64,000 nucleotides of DNA from Calliopsis andreniformis (lineage: Eukaryota > Arthropoda > Insecta > Hymenoptera > Andrenidae). Shown one piece after another: positions 24,935 to 37,500 of this stretch (position 1 is the first letter of the stretch; each line of letters opens with the position of its first letter). A program made the position numbers and the translations under genes. The stretch is taken from assembly GCF_051401765.1 (NCBI RefSeq), contig NW_027480423.1, positions 1,922,001-1,986,000 on the forward strand, in the 5' to 3' direction. The notes under the pieces are model-generated. The model did not search any database, was not told the DNA's origin, and was given only the letters and a program-made list of their open reading frames with translations.

Positions 24935-25598
24935 GAAAGTGATGGTCATTTGTACGATCCTGGCAACCTAGGCATCACTCTAGGGCGTTGTTCCACCAGA
25001 TCGAATTGTTAGGGCCTAAGAAGTCAACGCCAGAAGCATACGATACAATATAAATATAACTGTTTTTCCATCGTATAGAACGAATAATAGCAACCAGTGT
25101 GAAAGTTATGGTCACTTCTACGTTCCGGGCAACCTAGACTTGACTGTAGGGTGTTGCTCCACCAGATAGAGTTGGTAGGGCCATAGAAGTCAACGCCCGA
25201 AGCTTAAAATACATTAAATCTACAAGAGCTTTTCCATCGTATAACAGGAATAATTGCAACCAGTTTGAAAGTGATGGTCATTACTACGTTCCGGGCAACC
25301 TAGGCTTCACTCTAGGGCGTTGTTCCACCAGATCGAAAAGTTAGGGCCTAAGAAGTCAACGCCAGAAGCATAAAATACAATATAAATATAACAGTTTTTC
25401 CATCGTATAAAACGAATAATAGCAACCAGTGTGAAAGTTATGGTCATTTATACGTTCCGGGCAACCTAGGCTAAACAATAGGGCGTTGCTCTTACAGATT
25501 GAATAGTTAGGGCCTTAGAAGTCAACGCCGGAAGCATAAAATGCAATAAAAATACAACAGTTTTTCAATCGCATAAAAGGATTAATTGCAACCAGTTT
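24935..25598. repeat. Pentamer copy 2, shortened to four monomers (664 bp)
   Basis: The left part aligns with copy 1 at +830 (24,371 to 25,201). The right part aligns at +664 (24,901 to 25,565). The monomer at about 24,690-24,856 of copy 1 has no counterpart here, and the join lies near 25,500-25,530. Confidence 0.86.
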
Positions 25599-25687
25599 GA
25601 AAGTGATGGTCATTTGTACGTTCCTGGCAACCTAGGCATCACTCTAGGGCGTTGTTCCACCAGATCGGCTTGTTAGGGCCTAAGAAG

Positions 25688-27103
25688 TCAACGCCCGAAG
25701 CATAAGATACAATATAAATACAACAGTCTTTCCATCGTAAACAGGAATAATAGCAGCCAGTTTGAAAGTGATGGTCATTTCTACGTTCCGGGCAACCTAG
25801 GCTTCACTCTAGAGCGGTGCTCCACCAGATGGAATAGTTACGGCATAAGAAGTCAACGCCAGGAGCATAAAATACAATATAAATACAACAGTTTTTCAAT
25901 CGTATAAAACGAGTAATTGCAACCAGTATGAAAGTTAACGTCATTTCTACGTTCCGTGCAACCAAGGCTTCACCCTACGGCGTTGCTCCAACAGATTGAA
26001 TAGTTAGGGCCTTAGAAGTCAACGCTGGAAGCATTAAATGCAATAAAAATACAACGGTTTTTCCATCGTATAAAAGGATTAATTGCAACCTGTTTGAAAG
26101 TGATGGTCACTTCTACGTTCCGGGCAACGTAGGCTTCACTCTAGGGCGTTGTTCCACCAGATCGAACACTTAGGGCCTAAGAAGGCACCGCCAGAAGCAT
26201 AAAATACAATATAAATATAACAGTTTTTCCATCGTATAAAACAAATAATTGCTACCGGTGTGAAGGTTATGGTCATTTCTACGTTACGGGCAACCTAGGC
26301 TTCACTCTAGGGCGTTGTTCCACCAGATGGAGTAGTTAGGGCATAAGAAGTCAACGCCAGAAGCATAAAATACAAAATAAATAGAACAGTTTTTCCACCG
26401 TATAAAACTAATAATTGCAACCAGTGTGAAAGTAATGGGCATTTCTACGTTCCGGGCAACCTAGGCTTCTCGCTACGGCGTTGGACCAACAGGTGGAATA
26501 GTTAGGGCCTTAGAAGTCAACGCCCGAAGCATAAAATGCAATAAAAATAAAACAGCTTTTCCATCGTATAACAGGAATAATTGCAACCAGTGTGAAAGTC
26601 ATGGTCATTTCTACGTTCCGGGCAACCTGGGCTTCACTCTGGGGCGTTGCTCCACCAGATCGAATAGATAGAGCCTTAGAAGTCAACGCCACAAGCATAA
26701 AATACAATAAAGATGCAACAGTTTATCCATCGTATAACAGGAATAATTGCAACCAGTGTGAAGGTAATGGTATGTCCTACGTTCCGAGCAAGCTTGGCTT
26801 CACCCTAGGGTGTTGCTAAACCAGATCGAATAGTTAGGGCCTTAGAAGTCAACGTCCGATGCATAAAATACAAAATAAATAGAACAGTTTTTCCATTGTA
26901 TAAAACGAATAATTGCTACCAGTTTGAAAGTTATGGTAATTTCTATGTTCCGGGCAACCTTGCTTTCACTCTATGGCGTTGCTCCACCAGATCGCATAGC
27001 TAGGGACTTAGAACTCAACGCCATAAGAATAAAATACAATATAAGTACAACAGTTTTTCAATCGTATAAAATGAATAATTGGAAACATTGTGAAAGTAAT
27101 GGT
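25688..27103. repeat. 1.4-kb block, copy 2 (offset 3,153)
   Basis: This is the near-identical copy of 22,535-23,950. Its middle part (from 25,870 to about 26,230) has a further relative at 31,850-32,210. Confidence 0.9.
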
Positions 27104-28022
27104 CATTTCTACGTTCCAGGCAACCTAGGCGTCACTCTAGGGCGTTACTCCACCACATCTAATAGCTACGGCCTTAGAAGTCAACGCTAGAAGCATAAAA
27201 TACAATAAAAATGAAACAGTTTTTCCATCGTAAGGCATGAATAATTGCAACGGGTGTGAATGTTATGGTCATTTCTACGTCCCGGGCAACCTAGGCTTGA
27301 CTGTAGGGTGTTGCTCCACCAGATCGAATAGGTAGGGCCAATGAAGTCAATGCCCGAAGCATAAAATACAAAATAAGTAGAACAGTTTTTCCATTGTATA
27401 TAACGAATAATTGCTACCAGTGTGAAAGTTATGGTCATTTCAACGTTCTGGGCAACCTAGGCTTCACTCTAGGGCGTCGTTCCACCAGATCGAATAGCTA
27501 GGGCCTAAGGAGTCAACGCCAGAAGCATAAAATACAATATAAATATAACACGTTTTCCATCGTATAAAACGAATAATTGCAACAAGTATGAAAGTTGTGG
27601 TTATTTCTACTTTCCGGGCAACCTAGGCTTCACCCCAGGGCGTTGCTCCAACAGATTGAATAGTTAGGGCCTTAGAAGTCGACGCCCGAAGCATAAAATA
27701 CAAAACAAATAGAACAGTTTTTCCATCGTATAAAACGAATAATTGCTGCCGGTGTGAAAGTTATGGTCATTTCTACGTTCCGGGCAACCCAGGCTTCACA
27801 CTAGGTCGTTGTTCCACCAGATGGAATAGTTAGGGCATAAGAAGTCAACGCCAGAAGCATAAAATACGGTATAAATACAACACCTTGTCTATCGTATAAA
27901 ACAAATAATTGCAAAAAGTATGAAAGGTATGGTCATTTCTACTTTCCGGGCAACCTAGGCTTCACCAGAGGGCGTTGCTCCAACAGATTGAATAGTTAGT
28001 GCCTTAGAAGTCAACGCCCGAA
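27103..28022. repeat. Mixed monomers with a distant block copy
   Basis: It includes 27,440-27,730, the copy of 19,640-19,930 at offset 7,801, and a monomer with AATACGGTATAAATACAACACC near 27,864. No non-satellite sequence is present. Confidence 0.75.
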
Positions 28023-28695
28023 GCATAAAATACAAAATAAATAGAACAGTTTTTCCATCGTATAAAACTAATAATTGCAACCAGTGTGAAAGTAATGGTC
28101 ATTTCTACGTTCCGGGCAACCTAGGCTTCTCGCTACGGCGTTGGACCAACAGGTGGATTAGTTAGGGCCTTAGAAGTCAACGCCCGAAGCATAAAATGCA
28201 ATAAAAATACAACAGCTTTTCCATCGTATAACAGGAATAATTGCAACCAGTGTGAAAGTCATGGTCATTTCTACGTTCCGGGCAACCTAGGCTTCACCCT
28301 AGGGTGTTGCTAAACCAGATCGAATAGTTAGGGCCTTAGAAGTCAACGTCCGATGCATAAAATACAAAATAAATAGAACAGTTTTTCCATTGTATAAAAC
28401 GAATAATTGCTACCAGTTTGAAAGTTATGGTAATTTCTACGTTCCGGGCAACCTTGGTTTCACTCTATGGCGTTGCTCCACCAGATCGCATAGCTAGGGA
28501 CTTAGAACTCAACGCCATAAGAATAAAATACAATATAAGTACAACAGCTTTTCAATCGTATAAAATGAATAATTGGAAACATTGTGAAAGTAATGGTCAT
28601 TTCTACGTTCCAGGCAACCTAGGCGTCACTCTAGGGCGTTACTCCACCACATCTAATAGCTACGGCCTTAGAAGTCAACGCTAGAAGCATAAAAT
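28022..28695. repeat. 1.4-kb block, partial third copy lacking one monomer
   Basis: The left part aligns with 26,362 onward at offset 1,660 (10 monomers). The right part aligns with 26,801-27,196 at offset 1,494 (9 monomers). One complete monomer has been lost at about 28,285-28,300, where GGGCAACCTAGG joins the CACCCTAGGGTGTTGCTAAACC continuation. Confidence 0.87.
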
Positions 28696-30663
28696 GCCAT
28701 AAAAATACAACAGCTTTTCCATCGTATAAAACGTATAATTGCAACCAGTGTGAAAGTTATAGACATTTCTACATTCCGAGCAACCTGTGCTTCACTCTAG
28801 AGCGTTGCTCCACCAGATCGAATATTTAGGGACTTAGAAGTCAACGCCAGAAGCATAAAATACAATAAAGATGCAACAGTTTTTCCATCGTATAAAAGGA
28901 TTAATTGCAACCAGTTTGAAAGTTATGGTCATTTCTACGTTCCGGGCAACCTAGGCGACACTCTAGTGCGTTGCTCCATCACATCTAATAGCTACGGTCT
29001 AAGACGTCAACGACAGAAGCATAAAATACAATAAAGATGCAACAGCTCTTCCTACGTATAAAACGCATAATTGCAACCAGTGTGAAAGTTACTGTCATTT
29101 CTACTTTCCGGGCAACCTTGGCTTCACCCTAGGGCGTTGCTCCACCAGATCGAATAGCTAGAGCCTTAGAGGTCAACGCCAGAAGCTAGAAATACAATAT
29201 AAATACAACAGCTTTTCCATCGTATAAAACGAATAATTGCTACCGGTGTGAAAGTTATGGTCATTTCAACGTTCCGGGCAACCTAGGCTTCACTCTAGGG
29301 CTTTGATCCAACAGATTGAATAGTTAGGGCCTTAGAAGTCAGCGCCGGAAGCTTAAAATACAATATAAATATAACAGTTTTTCCATCATATAGCAGGAAT
29401 AATTGCAACCAGTTTGAAAGTGATGGTCATTTCTACGTTCCGGGCAACCTAGGCTTCACCCTAGGCCGTTATTCCACCAGATCGAATAGTTAGGGCCTAA
29501 GAAGTGAACGCCAGAAGCATAAAATGCAATAAAAATACAACTGTTTTTCCATCGTATAACAGAATTAATTGCAACCAGTATGAAAGTTAACGTCATTTCT
29601 ACGTTCCGGGCAACGTTGGCTTCACTCTAGGGCGTTGCTCCACCAGATCGAATAGTTAGCGCCTTAGAAGTCAACGCCAGAATCATAAAATACTATAAAG
29701 ATGCAACAGCTTTTCCATCGTATTAAACGAATAATTTCAACCAGTGTGAATGTTATGGTCATTTCTACATTCCGAGCAACCTAGGCTTCACTCTAGGGCG
29801 TTGATCCAACAGATTGAATAGTTAGGGCCTAAGTAGTCAACGCTCGAAGCATAAAATACAATATAAATACAACAGTCTTTCCATCATATAACAGGAATAA
29901 TAGCAACCAGTTGGAAAGTGATGGTCATTTCTACGTTCCGGGCAACCTAGGCTTCACTCTAGGGCGTTGCTCCACCAGATGGAATAGTTAGTGCCTTAGA
30001 AGTCAACGCCAGAAGCATAAAATACAATGTAAATACAACTGTTTTTCCATCGTATAAAACGAATAATTGCTACCAGTATGGAAGTGATGGTCATTTCTAC
30101 GCTCCGGGCAACCTAGGCTTCACCCTAGGTTGTTGCTCCAGCAGATCGAATAGCTAGGGCCTTAGAAGTCAACGCCAGAAGCATGAAATACAATATAAAT
30201 ACAACAGTTTTTCCATCGTATAAAACGAATAATTGCAACCAGTATGAAAGTTATGGTCATTTCTACATTCCGGGCAACCTAGGCTTCACTCTATGGCGTT
30301 CTTCCACTACATCGAATAGCACCGGCCTCAGAAGTCAACGCCTGAAGCATAAAATACAATAAAAATACAACAGTCTTTCCGTCCTATAACAGGAATAGTT
30401 GCAACCCGTGTGAAAGTGATGGTCATTTGTACGTTCCAGGCAACCTAGGCTTCACTCTAGGGCGTTGTTCCACCAGATCGAATTGTTAGGGCCTAAGGAG
30501 TCAACGCCAGAAGCATAAGATACAATATAAATATAACAGTTTTTCCGTCGTATAGAACGAATAATAGCAACCAGTGTGAAAGTTAACGTCATTTCTACTT
30601 TCCGGGCAACCTAGGCTACACCCTAGGGCGTTGCTCCACCAGACTGAATAGTTAGGGCCTTAG
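28695..30663. repeat. Mixed monomers
   Basis: About twelve monomers with much private variation. One stretch near 29,685-29,990 repeats an order also seen near 2,290, 5,290 and 22,380: type 4 with ATTAAACGAATAATTTCA, then GTTGATCCAACAG. No gene or non-satellite sequence is present. Confidence 0.75.
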
Positions 30664-31440
30664 AAGTCAACGCCCGATGGATAAAATACAAAATAAATAG
30701 AACAGTTTTTCCATCGTGTAAAACGAATAATTGCTACCGGTGTGAAAGTTATGGTCATTTCTACGTTCCGGTCAACCTAGGCTTCACCATAGGGCGTTGT
30801 TCCACCAGATCGAGTAGTTAGGGCCTGAGCAGTGAACGCCAGAAGCATAAAATACAATATAAATACAACAGTTTTTCCATCATACAAAACGAATAATTGC
30901 AACCATTATGAAAGCTGTGGTCATTTCTACTTTACGGGCAACCTAGACTACACAATAGGGCGTTGCTCATACAGATTGAATAGTTAGGGTCTTAGAAGTC
31001 AACGCCAGAAGCATAAATCACAATATAAATACAACAGTTTTTCCATCGTATAAAACGAATAATTGCAACCAGTATGAAAGTTAACGTCACTTCTACATTC
31101 CGGGCAACCTAGGCTTCACCCTAGGGCGTTGTTCCAACTGATTGAATAGTTAGGGCCTTAGAAGTCAACGCCGGAAGCATAAAATGCAATAAAAATACAA
31201 CAGTTTTTCCATCGCATAAAAGGATTAATAGCAACCAGTGTGAAAGTTATGGTCATTTCTACGTTCTGGGCAACCTAGGCTTCACTCTAGGGCGTCGTTC
31301 CACCAGATCGAATAGTTAGGGCCTAAGAAGGTAACGCCAGAAGCATAAAACACAATATAAATACAACATTTTTTCCATCCTATGAAACGAATAATTGCGA
31401 CCAGTACGAAAGCTATGGTCATTTCAACTTTCCGGGCAAC
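30663..31440. repeat. Block copy 2, with the extra monomer
   Basis: This is the partner of 20,870-21,480. It includes the monomer absent there, read from GAAAGCTGTGG through CTACACAATAGGG to the next CCAGTATGAAAG (about 30,910-31,080). Confidence 0.82.
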
Positions 31441-32820
31441 CTAGGCTTCTCGCTAGGGCGTTGGCCCAATAGGTTGAATAGTTAGGGCCTTAGAAGTCAA
31501 CGCCCAAAGCATAAAATGCAATAAAAATACAACAGCTTTTCCATCGTATAAAACGTATAATTGCAATCAGCGTGAAAGTTATGGACATTTCTACATTCCG
31601 AGTAACCTGTGCTTCACTCTAGAGCGTTGCTTCAACAGATTGAATAGTTAGGGCCTTAGAAGTCAACGCCCGAAGCATTAAATACAAAATACATAGAACA
31701 GTTTTTCCATCGTATAAAACGAATAATTGCTACCGGTGTGAAAGTTATGGTCATTTCTACGTTCCGGGCAACCTAGGCTTCACCATAGGGCGCTGTTCCA
31801 CCAGATGGAATAGTTAGGGCATAAGAAGTCAACGCCAGAAGCATAAAATACAATATAAATACAACAGTTTTTCAATCGTATAAAACGAGTAATTGCAAAC
31901 AGTATGAAAGTTAACGTCATTTCTACGTTCCGTGCAACCAAGGCTTCACCCTACGGCGTTGCTCCAACAGATTGAATAGTTAGGGCCTTAGAAGTCAACG
32001 CCGGAAGCATAAAATGCAATAAAAATACAACAGTTTTTCCATCGTATAAAAGGATCATTGCAACCTGTTTGAAAGTGATGGTCACTTCTACGTTCCGGGC
32101 AACGTAGGCTTCACTCTAGGGCGTTGTTCCACCAGATCGAACACTTAGGGCCTAAGAAGGCACCGCCAGAAGCATAAAATACAATATAAATATAACAGTT
32201 TTTCCATCGTATAAAACGAATAATAGCAACCAGCGTGAAAGTTATGGTCATTTCTACGTTCCGGGCAACCTAGGCTTCACCAGAGGGCGTTGTTCCACCA
32301 GATGGAATAGTTAGGGTCTAAGAAGTGAACGCCAGAAGCATAAAATACAATATAAATACAACAGTTTTTCCATCATATAAAACGAGTAATTGCAACCAGT
32401 ATGAAAGCTGTGGTCATTTCTACTTTCCGGGCAACCTAGGCTTGACTGTAGGGTGTTGCTCCACCAGATCGAATAGGTAGGCACATAGAAGTAAACGCCA
32501 GAAGCATAAAATACAATATAAATACAACAGTCTTTCCATCCTATAACAGGAATAATTGCAACCCGTGTGAATGTGATGGTCATTTGTACGTTCCAGGCAA
32601 CCTAGGCTTCACTCTATGGCGTTGTTCCACCAGATCGAATTGTTAGGGCCTAAGAAGTCAACGCCAGAAGCATAAGATACAATATAAATATAACAGTTTT
32701 TCCATCGTATAGAACGAATAATAGCAACCAGTGTGAAAGTTATGGTCATTTCTACGTTCCCGGCAACCTAGGCTTGACTGTAGGGTGTTGCTCCACCATA
32801 TCGAATAGGTAGGGCCATAG
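31440..32820. repeat. Mixed monomers with a third relative of the 1.4-kb block
   Basis: The part 31,850-32,210 carries GTGCAACCAAGGC, GCAACGTAGGC and CGAACACTTAGGG, as at 22.7-23.1 and 25.9-26.2 kb. The stretch near 32,500-32,800 has GACTGTAGGGTG and type 2 monomers. All of it is satellite. Confidence 0.78.
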
Positions 32821-33814
32821 AAGTCAACGCCAGAAGCATTAAATACAAAATAAATAGAACAGTTTTTCCATTGTATAAAACGAGTAATTGCGACCAGTGT
32901 GAAAGTTATGGTCATTTCTACGTTCCGCGCAACCTGGGCTTTACTCTAGGGTGTTGTTCCACCAGATGGAATAGTTAGGGCCTAAGAAGTCAACGCCAGA
33001 AGCATAAAATACGATATAAATACAACAGCTTTTCCATTGTATAAAATGAATAATTGCAAACAGTGAGAAAGATATGGACATTTCTACGTTCCGTGCTACC
33101 TAGGCTTCACTCTATGGCGTTCTTCCACCACATCGAATAGCTACGGCCTCAGATGTCAACGCCTGAAGTATAAAGTACAATAAAAATACAACAGTCTTTC
33201 TATCCTATAACAGGAATAATTGCAACCCGTGTGAACGTGATGGTCATTTCTACGTTCCAGGCAACCTAGGATTCACTCTAGGGCGTTGCTCCACCAGATC
33301 CAATAGTTACGGCCTAAGAAGTCAACGCCAGAAGCATAAAATACGATAAAGATGCAACAGTTCTTCCATCGTATAAAACGAATAATTGCAATCAGTGTGA
33401 AAGTTATGGTCATTTCTACATTCCGAGCAACCTAGGCTACACTCTAGGGCGTTGCTCCACCAGATCGAATAGTTAGGTCCTTAGAAATCAACGCCAGAAG
33501 CATAAAATACGATATAAATACAACAGCTGTTCCATCGTATAAAAGGAATAATTGCAAACAGTGTGAAAGTAATGGTCATTTCTACGTTCCGGGCAACCTA
33601 GGCTTCACTCTACGGCTTTGTTCCACCAGATCGAATAGTTAGGGCCTAAGAAGTCAACACCAGAAGAATAAAATACAATAAAAATACAACAGTCTTTCCA
33701 TCCTATAAGAGGAATAATTGCAACCCGTGTGAAAGTGATGGTCATTTCTACGTTCCAGGCAGCCTAGGCTTCACTCTAGGGCGTTGCTCCACCAGATCAA
33801 CAGTTAGGGCCTTA
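32820..33814. repeat. Hexamer higher-order repeat (995 bp), copy 1
   Basis: This six-monomer unit is the first of three in tandem. It is slightly more diverged than copies 2 and 3, for example GAGTAATTGCG and GTGAGAAAG instead of GAATAATTGCG and GTGTGAAAG. Confidence 0.9.
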
Positions 33815-34093
33815 GAAGTCAACGCCAGAAGCATTAAATACAAAATAAATAGAACAGTTTTTCCATTGTATAAAACGAATAATTGCGACCAGTGTGAAAG
33901 TTATGGTCATTTCTACGTTCCGCGCAACCTGGGCTTTACTCTAGGGCGTTGTTCCACCAGATGGAATAGTTAGGGCCTAAGAAGTCAACGCCAGAAGCAT
34001 AAAATACGATATAAATACAACAGCTTTTCCATTGTATAAAATGAATAATTGCAAACAGTGTGAAAGATATGGACATTTCTCCGTTCCGTGCTA

Positions 34094-34259
34094 CCTAGGC
34101 TTCACTCTATGGCGTTCTTCCACCACATCGAATAGCTACGGCCTCAGAAGTCAACGCCTGAAGTATAAAGTACAATAAAAATACAACAGTCTTTCCATTC
34201 TATAACAGGAATAATTGCAACCCGTGTGAACGTGATGGTCATTTCTACGTTCCAGGCAA
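34094..34259 (+). repeat. Representative monomer, type 2 (ATGGCGTTCTTCC / ATAACAGGAAT form)
   Basis: This 166-bp monomer has several linked changes: CTCTATGGCG instead of CTCTAGGGCG, CTTCCACCACATCG, GCTACGGCCTCAG instead of GTTAGGGCCTTAG, AATAAAAATAC, TCTTTCCAT, TATAACAGGAATAAT and CCCGTGTGAA, ending in TTCCAGGCAA. The linked set recurs dozens of times across the window, which marks a genuine subfamily and not scattered mutation. It removes two TAG triplets on the + strand, which is why many of the roughly 64-codon open frames fall on its copies. I read that as a by-product of the subfamily's sequence. Confidence 0.88.
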
Positions 34260-34425
34260 CCTAGGCTTCACTCTAGGGCGTTGCTCCACCAGATCGAATA
34301 GTTACGGCCTAAGAAGTCAACGCCAGAAGCATAAAATACGATAAAGATGCAACAGTTCTTCCATCGTATAAAACGAATAATTGCAATCAGTGTGAAAGTT
34401 ATGGTCATTTCTACATTCCGAGCAA
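34260..34425 (+). repeat. Representative monomer, type 4 (ATAAAGATGCAACAG form)
   Basis: The 166-bp monomer has ATAAAGATGCAACAG in the AT-rich segment. It is scattered through the window, for example near 150, 1,650, 13,270, 23,560 and 43,795. Confidence 0.85.
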
Positions 34426-34591
34426 CCTAGGCTTCACTCTAGGGCGTTGCTCCACCAGATCGAATAGTTAGGTCCTTAGAAATCAACGCCAGAAGAATAA
34501 AATACGATATAAATACAACAGCTGTTCCATTGTATAAAAGGAATAATTGCAAACAGTGTGAAAGTAATGGTCATTTCTACGTTCCGGGCAA
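34426..34591 (+). repeat. Representative monomer, type 5 (ACGATATAAATAC form)
   Basis: The 166-bp monomer has ACGATATAAATAC followed by AACAGC in the AT-rich segment. It is rare in the left half (one related copy near 4,467) and becomes one of the commonest forms to the right of about 33 kb, so it marks a regional subfamily. Confidence 0.85.
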
Positions 34592-34809
34592 CCTAGGCTT
34601 CACTCTACGGCGTTGTTCCACCAGATCGAATAGTTAGGGCCTAAGAAGTCAACACCAGAAGAATAAAATACAATAAAAATACAACAGTCTTTCCATCCTA
34701 TAAGAGGAATAATTGCAACCCGTGTGAAAGTGATGGTCATTTCTACGTTCCAGGCAGCCTAGGCTTCACTCTAGGGCGTTGCTCCACCAGATCAACAGTT
34801 AGGGCCTTA

Positions 34810-35775
34810 GAAGTCAACGCCAGAAGCATTAAATACAAAATAAATAGAACAGTTTTTCCATTGTATAAAACGAATAATTGCGACCAGTGTGAAAGTTATG
34901 GTCATTTCTACGTTCCGCGCAACCTGGGCTTTACTCTAGGGCGTTGTTCCACCAGATGGAATAGTTAGGGCCTAAGAAGTCAACGCCAGAAGCATAAAAT
35001 ACGATATAAATACAACAGCTTTTCCATTGTATAAAATGAATAATTGCAAACAGTGTGAAAGATATGGACATTTCTCCGTTCCGTGCTACCTAGGCTTCAC
35101 TCTATGGCGTTCTTCCACCACATCGAATAGCTACGGCCTCAGAAGTCAACGCCTGAAGTATAAAGTACAATAAAAATACAACAGTCTTTCCATTCTATAA
35201 CAGGAATAATTGCAACCCGTGTGAACGTGATGGTCATTTCTACGTTCCAGGCAACCTAGGCTTCACTCTAGGGCGTTGCTCCACCAGATCGAATAGTTAC
35301 GGCCTAAGAAGTCAACGCCAGAAGCATAAAATACGATAAAGATGCAACAGTTCTTCCATCGTATAAAACGAATAATTGCAATCAGTGTGAAAGTTATGGT
35401 CATTTCTACATTCCGAGCAACCTAGGCTTCACTCTAGGGCGTTGCTCCACCAGATCGAATAGTTAGGTCCTTAGAAATCAACGCCAGAAGAATAAAACAC
35501 GATATAAATACAACAGCTGTTCCATTGTATAAAAGGAATAATTGCAAACAGTGTGAAAGTAATGGTCATTTCTACGTTCCGGGCAACCTAGGCTTCACTC
35601 TACGGCGTTGTTCCACCAGATCGAATAGTTAGGGCCTAAGAAGTCAACACCAGAAGAATAAAATACAATAAAAATACAACAGTCTTTCCATCCTATAAGA
35701 GGAATAATTGCAACACGTGTGAAAGTGATGGTCATTTCTACGTTCCAGGCAACCTAGGCTTCACTCTAGGGCGTT
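34810..35775. repeat. Hexamer higher-order repeat, copy 3 (near-complete)
   Basis: It is almost identical to copy 2 until about 35,775. There GCGTTGCACCACC with GCTAGCGACTTAG replaces the expected start of the next unit. Confidence 0.92.
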
Positions 35776-37500
35776 GCACCACCAGATCGAATAGCTAGCG
35801 ACTTAGAATTCAACGCCATAAGAATAAAATACAATATTAGTACCACAGTTTTTCCATCGTATAAAATGAATAATTGCAACGAGTGTGAAAGTTATGGTCA
35901 TTTCTGCATTTCGAGCAACCTAGGCTTCACTCTAGGGCGTTGCTCCACCTGATCGAATAGTTAGGGCCTTAGAAGTCAACGCCCGAAGCATTAAATACAA
36001 TAAAAATACAACAGACTTTCCATCCTATAACAGGAATAATTGCAACCCGTGTGAAAGTGATGGTCATTTCTACGTTCCAGGCAACCTAGGCTTCACTCTA
36101 GGGCGTTGCTCCACCAGATCAACAGTTAGGGCCTTAGAAGTCAACGCCAGAAGCATTAAATACAAAATAAATAGAACAGTTTTTCCATTGTATAAAACGA
36201 ATAATTGCGACCAGTGTGGAAGTTATGGTCATTTCTACGTTCCGCGCAACCTGGGCTTTACTCTAGGGCGTTGTTCCACCAGATGGAATAGTTAGGGCCT
36301 AAGAAGTCAACGCCAGAAGCATAAAATACGATATAAATACAACAGCTTTTCCATTGTATAAAATGAATAATTGCAAACAGTGTGAAAGATATGGACATTT
36401 CTACGTTCCGTGCTACCTAGGCTTCACTCTATGGCGTTCTTCCACCACATCGAATAGCTACGGCCTCAGAAGTCAACGCCTGAAGTATAAAGTACAATAA
36501 AAATACAACAGTCTTTCCATTCTGTAACAGGAATAATTGCAACCCCTGTGAACGTGATGGTCATTTCTACGTTCCAGGCAACCTAGGCTTCACTCTAGGG
36601 CGTTGCTCCACCAGATCGAATAGTTACGGCCTAAGAAGTCAACGCCAGAAGCATAAAATACGATAAAGATGCAACAGTTCTTCCATCGTATAAAACGAAT
36701 AATTGCAATCAGTGTGAATGTTATGGTCATTTCTACATTCCGAGCAACCTAGGCTTCACTCTAGGGCGTTGCTCCACCAGATCGAATAGTTAGGTCCTTA
36801 GAAATCAACGCCAGAAGCATAAAATACGATATAAATACAATAGCTGTTCCATCCTATAAGAGGAATAATTGCAACCCGTGTGAAAGTGATGGTCATTTCC
36901 ACGTTCCAGGCAACCTAGGCTTCACTCTAGGGCGTTGCTCCAACAGATCGAATAGCTAGCGACTTAGAATTCAACGCCATAAGAATAAAATACAATATAA
37001 GTACCACAGTTTTGCCATCGTATAAAATGAATAATTGCAACGAGTGTGAAAGTTATGGTCATTTCTGCATTTCGAGCAACCTAGGCTTCACTCTAGGGCG
37101 TTGCTCCACCTGATCGAATAGTTAGGGCCTTAGAAGTCAACGCCCGAAGCATTAAATACAATAAAAATACAACAGACTTTCCATCCTATAACAGGAATAA
37201 TTGCAACCCGTGTGAAAGTGATGGTCATTTCTACGTTCCAGGCAACCTAGGCTTCACTCTAGGGCGTTGCTCCACCAGATCAACAGTCAGGGCCTTAGAA
37301 GTCAACGCCAGAAGCATTAAATACAAAATAAATAGAACAGTTTTTCCATTGTATAAAACGAATAATTGCGACCAGTGTGAAAGTTATGGTCATTTCTACG
37401 TTCCGCGCAACCTGGGCTTTACTCTAGGGCGTTGTTCCACCAGATGGAATAGTTAGGGCCTAAGAAGTCAACGACAGAAGCATAAAATACGATATAAATA
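35776..37500. repeat. Hexamer-derived units of 8 and 7 monomers
   Basis: The diagnostic type 3 start lies at 34,821, 36,148 and 37,309, giving spacings of 1,327 (8 monomers minus one) and 1,161 (7 monomers minus one). The extra two monomers carry GCTAGCGACTTAGAATTC with GTACCACAG, then CCACCTGATCG with CAGACTTTCC. The 7-monomer unit lacks one monomer and has a chimeric monomer near 36,842-36,860. Confidence 0.88.

Larger units (their letters stand above)
33815..34809. repeat. Hexamer higher-order repeat (995 bp), copy 2
   Basis: Phased on CCTAGG, the monomer order is type 3 (33,763-33,927, 165 bp with a one-base deletion in AGATCAACAG), type 5 (33,928-34,093, starting CCTGGG), type 2 (34,094), type 4 (34,260), type 5 (34,426) and a type 2 relative with AACACCAGAAGAAT (34,592-34,757). 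The shared deletion explains the period of 995 instead of 996. Confidence 0.93.
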
